Assembly (NCBI RefSeq): GCF_033439725.1
Contig: NW_026944383.1
Coordinates: 1,984,001-2,048,000 of the forward strand
DNA: 64,000 nt
Origin: Neurospora tetraspora
Lineage: Eukaryota; Ascomycota; Sordariomycetes; Sordariales; Sordariaceae
Direction: 5' to 3'
Under the pieces are notes generated by a model. The model worked only from the letters and a program-made list of their open reading frames with translations. It was not told the DNA's origin and searched no databases. This document shows positions 1 through 12,895 of this stretch, one piece after another (position 1 is the stretch's first letter; each line of letters begins with the position of its first letter). The position numbers and the translations under genes were made by a program.

Positions 1-1067
1 AACCTCTACACCCAGGGTGTCTCGCCCAACATTGACTTCTCCGACCTTGGCAAGGTGATCAAGACTGTGGAGGAGTGCAACAAGATTGAGGTGCACCCTC
101 GTGCGCCTTACGGCGGTTCTCTCGTCGTGTGCGCTTTCAGCGGTTCCCACCAGGACGCCATCAAGAAGGGCTTCTCCCTGCGCGAAAAGGAGGGCAAGGA
201 GTACACCGACTACTGGCAGGTACCCTACCTTCCCCTGGATCCCAAGGATATTGGACGTGATTACCAGGCTGTTATCCGCGTCAACTCCCAGAGTGGTAAG
301 GGCGGCACTGCCTGGATTATCCAGCAGAACCTCTACCTTGACTTGCCCCGTGGCCTGCAGGTTGCCTTTAGCAAGGTCGTTCAGAGAATTGCCGACGAGA
401 AGGGCCGTGAGCTCCTCCCCACTGAAATCACCGATCTGTTCAAGAAGACCTACTACCTAGATGAGAACCCGCGCTTCAACATTGTCGACTATTCGATCAA
501 CCCCGACCGATCCAGCTCGCCGGCGCCGCCCGCTCTGGGCAAGACCCAGGACACCAAGAACCTTGGACGCGTGTTCGAGGGCGTCATTTCTATCGAGGGC
601 CACGAATACAACCTCAGAGGACGCGGCAACGGACCTATTTCATCCTTGGCCAACGCCCTCAAGAGTGTTGGCGTGGATTTGGATGTCCAGGACTACAAGG
701 AGCACGCCGTCGGCCGTGGTCGTGATGTCAAGGCTGCTACCTACATAGAGTGTACGGCAGCCGGACAAACCGAGAAGGTCTGGGGCGTCGGCATCCACGC
801 CGATGTTGTACAGAGCTCTCTGATTGCTCTTCTCAGCGCGGCTAGCAACGTAAGTTCACCTATCATCAACTCCTTGATGCTTGGTTTCGAGAACAATTAC
901 TGACTCCCCTTTTGATACAGTTCGTTGGAAGCCGCGTTGGTAGCCCGATCATTCCCAAGCCTGTTGCTGACAAGGAGGTCAGCGGTGACGTGAACCTCAA
1001 CGTTCCCAACGGTGTCAATGGCAAGAGCATCATTCAGGCGCTCGAGTCCCAAGCGGACGAGATGTGA
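1..1067 (+). CDS. LEU4: 2-isopropylmalate synthase, C-terminal part (5' end outside window)
   Basis: Condenses acetyl-CoA with 2-oxoisovalerate to 2-isopropylmalate, the committed step of leucine synthesis. The reading frame is open from base 1 and the start lies upstream of the window. Exons seen are 1-849 and 921-1067; the intron 850-920 opens with GTAAGT and closes with ACAG in phase 0. The first part (HPRAPYGGSLVVCAFSGSHQ, then KKGF and DYWQVPYLP) matches the end of the catalytic/linker region of the fungal LEU4 family. Residues from about 190 of this fragment (GHEYNLRGRGNGPISS) form the LeuA dimerisation/allosteric domain that binds leucine for feedback inhibition. The protein ends ALESQADEM. 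Bias and codon use are those of a well-expressed housekeeping gene. The internal GTG at 55 is not the start. Confidence 0.95.
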
Positions 1068-3541
1068 GTTTGTTGGCTTTACAAGTAATGAAATGTAATG
1101 AAGCATTTGCATAAGGGTTGGTGAACGGTGGTTCTGGATGGGCTGGGAAAAAGTTACTCTTTCTTGGCGGTAACCAAGATCCTCAACAAGGGGGTTTTGT
1201 TTACTGCTACCATCGACATTTGAAAAAGGGGTTTGTTTTCGCATTTGTTTACAGATACCTAGTTGGAACGCGTTGATTTTCTTTGGGACGATCTCACGGG
1301 TTCACGTTTTAATAAGCCTAAAAAAGGGGCTAGGGGTATTGCTTACACCCAAAAAGAAAACATCTGAGTGGTTACCGTAACCGGGACTACAAGAGATGTC
1401 AAATCAACAGATTGCGAACATACACCCGGGAATACAGGACAACTGCTACAGTAACTGAGAGTGCAGCAGGGCAGCATGCCATGTTGACCTGATCTGTCTG
1501 GCCCCAAGAATGAAAGATATCAAAATCACATGCTTTGTGCTGTTCTGTTAAGTACTCACCTCATGCATTCTTTGCTTGCTGCGGCCATGTTCCCAAATTT
1601 CCCGACAATGTTGCCTCTTCTCACTTTGTTGCACGGCCTTCAGTTTCAAGTGAAACACCGGGGAAGTAGGGGGTGTGCTACTGAGTAAGGATAGCCTACC
1701 TATTGAAAAGAAAGCATCCAGAACAACATTATGGCAGGGAGGCAAAGTAAACGGTGTCATGGCTTGCTTGTCATGTCTGCTTTGTACTCTGCAATATGGT
1801 ATCGGCTCTGAAGCGGTCAAACAACGTTATATCTCAAGGTAAGCATTGAGAGACTCTCTCGTGAGTCTAGAGTAGGTATTCAGAGGGCCGCTGGCTAGGC
1901 CTTATAAGTGCCGGCATCGATCTTGGCAGGATGACGCAGTCAAGAACACGTACAGGACTTACACGAGACGACACATCAATCTAGAGTAAGAGGGATGCTA
2001 AAATAGAGTTCAACCCGGACTCTATGGTACCTTTACCTGATGAATATGAACCATTAGAGTCTTGACCGCTATCGACTGCTAAGGCAACGAGCGTTCTTTG
2101 TCTAACAACTAGTTGACAGCATTCATACTCCGTCTTTGAGAATTTGAGAAGGGATGGGGGACTTGTGGAATTCAGGGACCCCCTCAAGGTTATCGCAGGA
2201 GGGGAGTCACTGCCAGCCCCAGGCACCCATTGGAAGCCCCACCCCTTGTTGCAGGCAGGGCAGGGCAGGCAGGGACGGGACCTAGGCGCTAGGGAAGCAA
2301 GAAGAAAGACCAATCTGGCTGGGCGGGGAGGGGGTGTGCGCCATAGGTTCTCTTTGAGACTAGTACTGTGTCTGTTGTTATTGGTACTGTAATTATTTGG
2401 TGTAAAGGCCCTAGAAAATGTACGGTGCACACTTGGAAGCGGATAGAAACGTCACTCCTCTTACCCCCTCCCCACCTTCCGCGACCCCTTCAGCCCTCCA
2501 CTTGCACCTACCCCCGTTAACGTCCAGCAGCCCTGCGGTTGCCGGGCAGTGCTAGTGAACCACTGAGCCTTGCCCTGGGAGCCTGGCCACCTCATTGTGT
2601 TTTTGGTAGACATGGATACATGGCCGCATGTGCCATCTTTTGCTTCACATGAAAGAACAGATGTCCTTTATCTTGACTCTTTGTAAACCGTCTTCTTGAA
2701 GCGTTTGTGAAGTTCTGGCATTTCATTATCCAGTCTTTCACAAGTTAGGTGTTTTCCGAGACGTCTAATTCGTCCTTCTTTGCCGAGAAACACGGAGCGA
2801 GCCGTTGGTGCAGGTGTTCGACTTGAGGGCCCGGCCAGCAAGAGTTAGCGAAAAATCGCAGGAGCAGGAGACGAAGGTACCTACAGGTAACACCAAACAC
2901 AGCACTACCGGGCACGCTACAGGTTCCCGTCCCTCCCCTAACAACAGCCCGAGTGGCGCCCCCAGCCGGACAGGCCCGGGCAACAGCGGGCATCGAAAAG
3001 CACAGTGGCAACCCACCTTCACCAGGCGAAGCACCAGCACTTGCGATTGTTGACAAAATTTTCGAGCAAAACAAGACCCGCAGTTTGGCGTCAAGCACTG
3101 CACAGTGTCTGGATTCTCCTCTCTCCTTCCATTTGCAGGTGAAGGCTCGGAACAGCAACAAACCCCTCGCATCCATCCATCCATCCCTCTCTGTCCATCG
3201 CAGACGGACCGCATCGATACATCCATCCACCAACCGCCATCACCTGGCATCCAGATCCCACCCACGGCTCTGCACCTGCGCCTCGCCTCCGCGGTTCGAT
3301 CTGATCTCACCGAAAGCAAATCGAGTCTTGCCCCGATTAAGATTCAAGGTTGCCGTGGACCGTGAACCTTGGACTCCCGCTCCCCGCTTGTTCCACGCAG
3401 CAAAACTTTAGTTGCATCAAGCCCAGGCCGACTTTCTCTCCCTGTCGGAAACCCCCCCTCTTCTCCCACTACCACCGCCAACCCGCCTCGTTTGCTGGAG
3501 AGACCCGTTCTTCCTCCGAACAAGGCATCCAAACCGCAACC
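1068..3541. other. Intergenic: LEU4 3' region and KAP95 upstream/leader
   Basis: I find no supportable gene. Several open frames of 80-180 codons on both strands overlap one another and show no recognisable domain. A (CATC)n microsatellite sits at about 3169-3188, followed by scattered CATCCATC words, in what is probably the KAP95 5' leader, which turns pyrimidine-rich before the start codon. Confidence 0.6.
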
Positions 3542-6500
3542 ATGGAGGGCTCTTCAGATATCAACACCGTCCTCACCAATTCGCTGAGTCCTGGTCAGTA
3601 TATATTCGAAATCCTCACCCATGCCCCGACCCTCCTGCCTTTTGGCAGCCGCTCTCGCCATAATTCGCGTCAGCCCGTCCAAACCGTGACGCACATGCTG
3701 ATTCCTTGTGTCTAGACGCGACCCTGCGACATGCTGCCGAACAGCAACTCAGCCAAGCCGCTGAGACAAACTTCGTATGGCCTCCCCCCCCTCGTTGCTC
3801 CAGTGTCGCGTTCCCATAGCAGGGTCCTCATAACGCTAACTCGTCCGTTTCTCAGTCTCAATACCTTGTGACACTTGTTCAAGAGTTGGCAAATGAGAGT
3901 GCCCAGAGCCACATCCGAGCGGCGGCCGGTATCGCCCTCAAGAACGCCTTCAGTGCTCGCGAGTTCGCTAGGCAAGCGCAGCTCCAAGCAAAATGGCTTC
4001 AGCAGACCGACCAAGACACAAAGACACGGGTGAAGCAGCTCACCCTCGAGACCCTCGCTTCCAGCAGTACCCAGGCAAGCCAGGCCTCGGCGCAGGTTAT
4101 CGCGGCTATCGCTACCATCGAGTTACCACGAAACGAGTGGCCAGATCTTATGCACGCCCTGGTCAAGAATGTTAGCGAGGGAAGCGAACACCAGAAGCAG
4201 GCCTCTCTGACCACCATCGGCTTCATCTGCGAGAGTCAAGATGTCGATCTACGAAACAGCCTGGTTCAACATTCCAACGCCATCCTCACAGCTGTCGTGC
4301 AGGGCGCTCGCAAGGAGGAGCCCAACCGCGAAGTCCGTCTTGCCGCCATTACCGCCCTCGGCGACTCTCTCGAGTTTGTCGGTAACAACTTCAAGCATGA
4401 GGGCGAGCGCAACTACATTATGCAGGTTATTTGCGAGGCGACACAGGCCGAGGACTCTCGGATACAGCAGGGTGCTTATGGCTGCCTCAACCGCATCATG
4501 GCCCTCTACTACGAGAACATGCGCTTCTACATGGAGAAGGCTTTGTTCGGTCTTACTATTCTGGGCATGAAGAGCGATGACGAGGATGTGGCCAAGCTCG
4601 CAGTCGAATTCTGGAGTACCGTTTGCGAGGAGGAGATTGCTATCGAAGATGACAATGCTCAGGTACGTTTCGTTGCCCCCTTGGTTGAGCAAGAAACCCC
4701 ACTAACGACAGCTGCAGGTCGAGAGCTCGGAGCAGATGCGCCCCTTCTACAACTTCGCCCGCGTTGCTACACTCGAAGTAGTCCCTGTGCTCTTACAGCT
4801 TCTCACCAAGCAAGATGAGGATGCGGCCGACGACGAGTACAACATTTCGCGTGCCGCTTACCAGTGTCTCCAACTTTATTCTCAGGCTGTCGGTGCGGCC
4901 ATCATCCAGCCAGTCATCCAGTTCGTTGAAGCCAACCTTCGCGCTGACGACTGGCACCTTCGTGATGCCGCCGTTTCCGCTTTCGGTGCCATGATGGATG
5001 GCCCCGAGGAGAAGTTGCTTGAGCCTATCGTCAAGTCTGGCATGCAGCCCCTGATCAGCATGATGGAGGATCCCTCTCTACACGTTCGTGACTCCACCGC
5101 GTACGCTCTTGGCAGAATCACAGAAACTTGCTCGGAGGTGATCGATCCCGCTGTTCACCTTGACCCCTTGATCACCTCCCTGTTCAACGGGCTCATGAGC
5201 AGCCCCAGAATGGCCGCGTCCTGCTGCTGGGCCTTGATGAACCTCGCGGAGCGTTTTGGCGGCGATTACGGTGCCGCGCAAAACCCCATCACTCCTCACT
5301 TCAACCAGTGCGTGACCAACTTGCTCGCCGTGACGGCGAAGCTTGACGGCGACGCCACAGTTCGCACGGCTGCCTACGAGGTCCTCAACGTGTTCGTGCA
5401 GAATGCTGCTAACGACAGTCTCCCTGCTGTTGCGTCCCTCTCGGATGTTATCCTTCAACGTTTGGAGGAGACCCTCCCCATGCAATCCCAGGTTGTCAGC
5501 GTCGAAGACAAGATTACTCTGGAGGACATGCAGACCAGTCTCTGCACTGTGCTCCAGGCCATCATCCAGCGCTTGGACAAGGAGATTACTCCCCAAGGCG
5601 ACCGCATCATGCAGGTTCTGCTTCAGCTCTTGAACACTATTAATGGCAAGTCTGGCGTTCCTGAAGGTGTCTTCGCGGCGATCAGCGGTCTTGCGAACGC
5701 CATGGAGGAGGACTTTGCCAAGTACATGGACGCTTTTGCTCCCTTCCTCTACAATGCCCTGGCAAACCAGGAGGAGCCGAGTCTCTGCTCCATGGCTATC
5801 GGCCTGGTCAGCGATATCACTCGCTCCATGGGCGAGCGCAGCCAGCCCTACTGCGATCAGTTCATGAACTATCTCCTCAACAACCTCAGGGTATGTCGAA
5901 CCGTCTGCCGTTTCTGCTAATCTCCCCCAATTTGTGATTTGATCTAACCATTTTTGTTCACAGAGCACTGCCCTTGCCAACCAGTTCAAGCCTGCTATCC
6001 TGCAGTGCTTCGGCGACATTGCTGGCGCTATTGGCGGTCACTTTGAGGCTTACCTCTCGGTTGTTGCGGTTGTTCTTCAGCAAGCTGCTACCGTCACCGC
6101 TTCTGCTGAGGGCTCTTATGAGATGTTCGACTACGTGATCTCGCTCCGTGAGGGTATCATGGATGCTTGGGGTGGCATTATTGGTGCCATGAAGAGCAGC
6201 GATAAGAGTAAGCTTCGTTCGTCTCCATTGCAATTTTCAGAAGCTGACAGGTGCTGTACAGCCAACGTTCTCGAACCCTACGTTCAGTCGATCTTCGAGC
6301 TTCTTAACACTATTGCTCAGGATCCTAACCGCAGCGAAGCCCTTATGCGGGCCGCAATGGGTGTCATCGGGTAAGTCGACATGAACGTTGAGACAGCACA
6401 TTGTAACAAACATTAACGCTTGTCTAGTGATCTTGCGGACGCATACCCCAACGGCCAGTTGGCCGAAGTCTTCCGCCAGGACTGGATTACCGCCATGATC

Positions 6501-6614
6501 AAGGAGACTCGGTCGAACCGCGAGTTCCAGCAGCGTACCATTGAGACTGCTCGGTGGGCGCGTGAGCAGGTCAAGCGCCAGATTAGCGGCACTCAAGGCA
6601 TGATCCAGACATGA
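3542..6614 (+). CDS. KAP95: Importin subunit beta-1 (karyopherin beta)
   Basis: Nuclear import receptor. With importin-alpha it carries classical-NLS cargo through the pore and releases it on Ran-GTP binding. Seven exons join in frame: 3542-3593, 3716-3774, 3856-4662, 4718-5890, 5964-6207, 6262-6370, 6428-6614, giving 876 aa, close to yeast Kap95 (861). All introns have GT..AG ends. The ATG at 3542 has a good context (CAACCATGG) and starts MEGSSDINTVLTNSLSPDA. The next exon continues RHAAEQQLSQAAETNF, the expected first HEAT/importin-N repeat. The rest is a HEAT-repeat solenoid: ELANESAQSHIRAAAGIALK near residue 48, an acidic loop DDEDVAKLAVEFWSTVCEEE near 285, and a C-terminal GDLADAYPNG followed by a basic helix. 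Nothing is missing; this should be an essential, constitutive gene. Confidence 0.97.
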
Positions 6615-8146
6615 GGTTGAATCACGCCTGAGGACGGTCACAAAGGTGCTCTCTCAGCTCGCCGGCCCTTTGGGCCACTGGCGTCACCTCAAGCACTTCA
6701 CTCCCGTAGTCGCTTTGGAAGATGCATTACCCCATCACTACCCCCAAGCCCCTTAGCAGCAATTCATCCTTGACGAACGCGACACGATCCCACGACACTA
6801 CACCCACTCCCCCAGTAACGCGATGCACAAATGATGTGATACAAGCCCCTTGATGGTTTTGCACTAATTTATACATCATGCTCGTTTAAATGACACTTCA
6901 CACAGCACCAACACACCTTTATATCCCTCGTCCCCCCCTGCGCGCGGCTGCTAGCACTGGTTTGTTATTTGGTAACACGAGTCTTGGGCGTTATTCGGGT
7001 CAGCGATAGAGAAGAAGGAGGAAGAAGAGAGAAGAGATTTATCATGTACTGCGCGTCACCCTGTAGCACACGTTTCCCTTTGATACCCAAGGCAAAAGGA
7101 GAAGGAAGTGCATCATAGGGCGATCCGACGCAGAACGCACAATCATGTAGAGACACACGAAGAAAGAAACAATTCCCCCAAACAAACAACCCTTGTTATG
7201 CATCCTCCCACTCCCACTTATACTGTACCTCACTTACCCTTTGTCCATACTACATGTCCGAACTATTTTGAACAATATGTAACTCGAACAGGAGAAGGAC
7301 GCAAGGTTTGAGGCAGAGGAGGAGAGATTGGGCCTTCTCAGGGTATCATCTACATCACCCCTAAACCCGTATGCGGGTTGGCTACGGCAATAACACAGCC
7401 CTTGCTCGGTAGAGCTAACACGATCTGATACCCGAAGTTGTACTGTCTAGTAGAAACAGCGTAAAGCGAACAGTCGAAAGCCTCAACGTGAGCTATATTT
7501 TCCTCCTTAAAGTTGTTGAGTGATGTGATATGATACTTCTACACTGGTCCTGTGTATACCTTATACATCAATCATACGGCACGCGACCAAATCACGTGTA
7601 GCTCTTCTATCCCGGAAGTGCTACTTGTAGACGCCTGGGTACTGAAATGTCCCACCTCATTCGTTAGTAGTGATTCGTAGGGCTCAAGCGCAAGCCTTCA
7701 GCCTCTACGATAGCGAGTAAATGGAATTTCCTGTCGGTACTTAACAAAGTAGTGTTCTGGATTCGAACTTTCACTGTCGCTCCCGTCGTCCTCCAAGTGT
7801 GGGTCCCGAAAGTTTTGCCCCGAGGGTTCAAATTCAGGCGCGCGGCATTCCATTTGCACCCATCTGCGCCTGCCCTGTGCAGCACACCTCCAGGCAATTG
7901 GCGGTTGAGATTGGGCCATATCTTGCCCTGCCGGCAATCATATCATCCGCCCCGCAACCAGCAAGAAGCCGCTCCGGCAAATCTACAGCTTCAACAGCTA
8001 CGTTTTCTGGTCTATCATCTGCAACTAAACATCGCTGCCGTGCCGCACCGGCGTCCCATTATCGCTTTTTCTTGTTCTTTTTGCCCTAGGCATCCTCCTC
8101 ATCTTCCTACGGGTCCCGAAGCGACGCCCGCGTCGTTGCCGGCAAG
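6615..8146. other. Intergenic: KAP95 3' region and upstream of the Zn2Cys6 factor
   Basis: About 1.5 kb without a supportable gene. Short open frames exist on both strands but have no conserved features. The last 250 bases before 8147 are C/T-rich and probably form the leader of the downstream regulator. Confidence 0.55.
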
Positions 8147-8326
8147 ATGGACCAGGAGATGAAGCAGGCAGAGCCGTCGCCGTCGCCAGCTCCCATGGCG
8201 ATGGCTTCGATGCCGGCCGCGTCGCCTCAACCACAACAAGAAGTCGTCGAGATGAACCAGGACCAGGACTCCCCTCAGACTCCGATGCAGCTCGACTTGT
8301 CAAGCCCCGTGCCGAATAACAATAGT

Positions 8327-8388
<62 letters not shown>

Positions 8389-11300
8389 ACAACTGCACCC
8401 CCAGGTCAATCAGATCAACGGTCAACAGCTCTCTGGTCAGATTCCTGGCCAACTTCCTCTTCCCGGTCAACTTCCTAGCCAGGTCAATAGTCCAGTCTCT
8501 GTCGGAACTCCTGGACAAGTTCCTGGCTTAGCCCTCCCAGCACCTGTCATCAAGCGAAGAGCTCCAATCGCTTGCCGAAGGTAAGTGAACAGTTGCCGGA
8601 TTGACTTGCCATCATCCAAACGTCGCGATTACCCAAGTGGACGCGAAAGACTAACGTGTCGCCCTTTACAGATGCCGCCGTATGAGAAGCAAATGTCTCC
8701 ATGACAAGGCCCAGCCTCCCTGCCAGGCCTGCCGCGATGCTGGACTTGGTCCGGCTGACTGGTAAGAGTTCCCACGATACATACACTATTTGTCGCAATG
8801 GTGTCTCTGCTCTCCTCAGTTGCTAAAGTCAGATCTTTTCCTCAGCACGTTCCCCGTCCGTGGCCAGCCCGATCAAGACCGCGAATACCGACACCCTCGA
8901 ATCAGAGCCGACAAGTCGACCAAGCGAGACCCCGCCAAGGTCCGGCGCGAAATCCTCGATGCCCCCGTACGCTCACCAGTACCGGCGATGCCCAGACCGA
9001 TTAAGGGCTACGACGAATGGGATCTTCTGCCGCCGCTGCCTGAAATAGTCGAAGCCGTCCACAAGTTCACAGCTCACTACTTCCAGTTGGGCTTCATCCA
9101 TAAGCAACACTTCCCCGAACGGCTACGGACGAACCACCGATCTATCAGCGTGTTTTTCCTGCTGAGTATCTTGAGCATTTCGGCCCGGCTGACACCAACA
9201 CTGGTGGATCGTTTCGGCGGTGCTGTTAAGGCCGCTGAAGTATTCATGGAACGCGCCTCTGAGGTTGCTTGCCGCGAACTGTATAGAGATCCGGACCTGG
9301 AGAGATGTCAGGCGTTCTATTTGTTGAGTATTGCCCAGCAGGGAAGCAGCTTGAAACAGCAGAGCTCGATCAACATGGCGATTGCTATGCGTATGGCCAC
9401 GTTGATGGGACTGCACAGGGAGGAGACGTACAGGCTGCCAGAGAACCCTTCGGAGGAATTGATCATGAGGGCAGAGTCCGCCCGCCGCACTCTGGTAAGT
9501 GACATAAAATCACATCGGATGGAATGATAGGACTGGGAAGTGCTGTGTTACTAACTGTGAATGACAGTGGATGCTCCATAGCCAGGACAACCTCCATTCG
9601 GGTCCGCGGTGCCCCGTGTCTCTATCAGCTAGCGATATCACAGCATTGCTGCCTTGCAACGAGAAGGACTTTGCCACTGGTCAAATACCCAAGTCGAGAG
9701 CAGCTCTCCAGGACACTCCCCCAGCTCTGGAGAACCCTAGCCTTGTCACCGACGAGGGTCGGTCCCTATTTGCAACTCTCATCCAGGCCCATTACTTCTG
9801 GGGAGCGATCTCCCGCCGGGTGCTCAGCAACGACAAAGTCACGGATCCATGGGAGCCAGAAAGCGAGTATGCAATTATGGTCAACCGCCTTGCGGAATGG
9901 GAGAGAGGTCTGCCTAATGACCATAGGTGGAGTAGCTTTCTCCTTAAGGGATACAAGCAAGAGGGCCAAGACTTGGTAGGTTACAAGGAGAGAAAGATGG
10001 AAAAAAGGACCTCACCCAGTGCTAACATCCCATGTAGGCATACCTCGGCGTGACGATGATAACTCGCCTCTGCAATATTGTTCTTAGGAAGGCATACTTG
10101 ACCGAGTAGGTTACCCCGGAGAAGAGCTAAAGAGCTTGAGCTGACAGCGTTGCAGTATCTTGTCCGACGATAAGTCCCAACCGGAGCGCACAGCTTTCTG
10201 GACTGAAATGTCTCGTCAGCTGTTCAGCAACGTCAGGGATCTGTACGAACAAATCGACACTCAATACAATGAGCGGTCACCCGAGGAAGGTCCTGGGGCA
10301 CAGATGGCGGTAAGTACTGATGGGACTTGACATAATAAATGAATGCCGACTGACCTTCTATTCAGGCGTTCTGCGTTTACAGCTGTGGCTTCCTCGCATG
10401 CTACTTGTGCAAATACCCAAATCGTAAGTTATCTGCCCTGAAGAGATTTCTTTCTATGACAGTAAGCTAACGCGGCATCAAAATCAGTCTGCCCTGAGCC
10501 AGCCATTACTCGCGAAGGACCTTTGATGGTTGCTCGTGTTCTCAGCATATTGGCAGAAAGTAGGAACATATGGCCTTTGGCAACTAGGTGGTATGAGCAT
10601 CTGGAACGGTTTTACACAGCCCAAAGCGGCGTGATAGTTGGTAACGAGGGTACCATGGCGGACAGCGTAAGTTATCATCATTCTCTCCAAAAGGCGCCTC
10701 GTTCACGGACTCAACAGGCTGATTTTAACCTCCTGCTCTCCCAGAGAGATGAAATTCCTCACGTCCTTCAGATGCCGACCGTCCAGCAACAGCAAGCCCA
10801 GGCTCAAGCTCATATGGCTTTGGCTCAAGCGCAAGCCCAAGCTCAGGCTCAAGCACAGGCGCAACAGGCACAACAGGCACAAGTGCAGGCACAGCAGCCA
10901 TCACAGCAGCACCTAGCCTTTACTGCTCAGATGCAGGCGCAACAGGCCCAGCAGGTACAGCAAGCTCTAAGCGAAAAGCAGGAGTCTGTACCTCAGGGTA
11001 GTCCTGAACAGGCGATCATTAGCCCGGCACAACCCAGTGTCCCAACTCCCGCGATGTTCATCGACCCCAGTCTGCGTGTGCCTACATCGTCACAACCGCA
11101 GGAGCAGACTCCTGCCCCAACCGCCCCCCAGCAGCAAGATTTGGCATCCCCTTCGCAACAGGGGCAGCAACCGCAACCTGTCGTCGCTGGTGTAGCTGGT
11201 CGGCAGTCAACAGATGGGTTGGGCCTGCTTATCGAAGCGTTTGACACTCAACAAGCCGGTGGCGTCCCTCCAACGACTACGGCTGGTCAGGGACAAGTTC

Positions 11301-11461
11301 CGTATGACCCCCAGGCACCCCCGCAGCAGTATTACCCGCAACCCGGAACTCTGGGCGTCAATGACGGGTATGAGAACGAGTTGGGTTATTACATGTCGGA
11401 TCAGGGACAACCCGGTGCTATGCAGAGCTGGGTTGGTGGAACGAATATGTATGGGTATTAG
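8147..11461 (+). CDS. Zn(II)2Cys6 transcription factor with fungal_trans domain, polyQ and Gln/Ala-rich tail
   Basis: DNA-binding regulator; its targets cannot be read from sequence. Exons: 8147-8580, 8672-8761, 8846-9494, 9568-9975, 10038-10105, 10156-10309, 10366-10423, 10488-11461. The last exon may hold a further 51-nt intron (10667-10717), giving 927 aa if spliced and 944 if retained. The N-terminus is low-complexity with a run of about 24 Gln. The binuclear cluster spans residues 143-175 with six Cys in C-X2-C-X6-C-X8-C-X2-C-X9-C and core CRRCRRMRSKC. The cluster is assembled only by splicing exons 1-3. A fungal_trans regulatory region follows (LPEIVEAVHKFTAHYFQLGF, LCNIVLRKAY). The C-terminus is Gln/Ala/Pro-rich, suggesting an activation domain. 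I cannot place it with a named regulator, so no symbol is given. Confidence 0.9.
8326..8396 (+). repeat. CAG/CAA trinucleotide repeat encoding polyglutamine
   Basis: About 24 consecutive Gln codons, CAG and CAA mixed, in exon 1 of the Zn2Cys6 factor, upstream of the zinc cluster. CAA interruptions usually slow expansion, but strain length polymorphism is likely at such tracts. Confidence 0.95.
10783..10985 (+). repeat. Gln/Ala low-complexity coding repeat
   Basis: Runs of CAA/CAG alternating with GCC/GCT/GCA encode QAQAQAQ- and QQAQQAQ-type sequence in the C-terminal exon of the Zn2Cys6 factor. Such segments commonly serve as activation or self-association regions (inference). Confidence 0.85.
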
Positions 11462-12234
11462 GAGCAACCCAGACAGAAAGACATGGCGGAAGTGGAGTTT
11501 ATAAAGAGGGACTTTGGGAATTAAAAGAGCAAGGAGTTGATATAGGCTCGATGTCTAGGTTAGGTGGGGCGTCATCTGGTTGACGGTTGGAGTAGGGATT
11601 AAGGCGTACCTTGTAAAAAAAAGGAGTTGGGCTATGGATGGTCTGGATCTCTGTAAAATAACGAATACGTAGGATCTCGGTGTTCAACTTTGCTACTTCG
11701 GTGGGGGAGAGGTTTTGGGCTTTGGCCATGGCTTTATATAGCTTTGTTGAGGTCAAATGACCATGATTGTAGTAGCGCATGTATGGCTGGCGCTGTTGGA
11801 CTAGTCCTTTCCTTCCTTGCTATAGTACTTGGAAAACGATAGACCAACGATTCTACGGGAGACGCTATGATGCTGAGAGTGCAAGATGCTTGCTTCTGTC
11901 GGACTGGTCGTACCAGTATCAACCGTTGTTGGAAGTTCAGGCCATCTTCACACCAGGTGTAAACGGAGTAAAGATCGAGCCTCAAGATGCACAGTTCGCC
12001 AAGGCTTTTTCCTACACCGTGCACTCCGTCATCCCGCCCGGAAATTCCCTTTCCAACCCAGAGCTTCTCAGGGTTAACGGGCACCTGTATTAGGGGCCCT
12101 CCAGAGGTCCGTGCATACTCCACTTTTCTTAAGCCGAAAGTACCGACTGTACAGATCTGATGCGCACGTTCATAAACGTAAATTACAATTATACGCTCGT
12201 TACACACATATATAAATGGAAAGACGTAGTTCAC
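11462..12234. other. 3' flank of the Zn2Cys6 gene, edge of unique DNA
   Basis: No gene can be supported. Open frames of 93-166 codons occur on both strands and overlap one another, and none has a recognisable domain. Base composition is normal until about 12,180 and then falls quickly into A+T-rich sequence. Confidence 0.55.
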
Positions 12235-12697
12235 AGTATCATAGCACTTATATATTATAATACTTGTGTATTATATATACAATATATAATGATAGTTCAA
12301 TCCTAATAGTACCGAGAACCGAATTTATTACTAAGTACTATTAAAACTAACGCAATATGAAGTATAAGATACTACTAATATAATCCCTTCTTTTATAATA
12401 TTAATTTTTATTATGCTTAATAACTTACTATATCCTTTTAGCCTATATTAATTTCCGTCTTCTATTTTCTACTTCTAAGTTATTATATATAGGATATATA
12501 AGTCTTACTTCTTAGTAGGCAACGGATTAATATTATTGTTAAGGGTAACCTATTTAGTAGCAAATTTAGTAGTCCGCGGCGTATAAGTATTTGGGTCGAC
12601 TTAAATACTATTAGTATATGTTCTATATATTATTTACCGTTAACGGAATTTAAAAAAATTAAATATTTATTCGGTATTTAGTGCGCGGAATATTTTT

Positions 12698-12812
12698 AGG
12701 ACGTATATTTAAAGCGCTCGGGGCTTTCTAAAGCGTTTGCTAGGGGGTATTAGTATGTAGAGTATTTATAGGACGCGTATTTGAAGCGCTCGGGGCTTTC
12801 TAAAGCGTTTGA
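12698..12812. repeat. Two-copy direct repeat, period 72 bp
   Basis: The words AGCGCTCGGGGCTTTCTAAA and GCGTTTG occur at about 12,713 and again 72 bp later, each preceded by a diverged AGGACG..TATTT. The conserved core has no internal CpA on the + strand, so it may have been shielded from RIP. Confidence 0.85.
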
Positions 12813-12895
12813 GGCGTCTATTATTCCTTTTCCTTGCGCTTTTCTGGAAGGATAAATTTAATATTTACCGGGGTTTTGGGTGAGACGGCCTACTT

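Noticed and set aside
7380-7450. D-arm-like word GCTCGGTAGAGC suggesting a tRNA
   Set aside because: No B box or acceptor pairing within a tRNA length.
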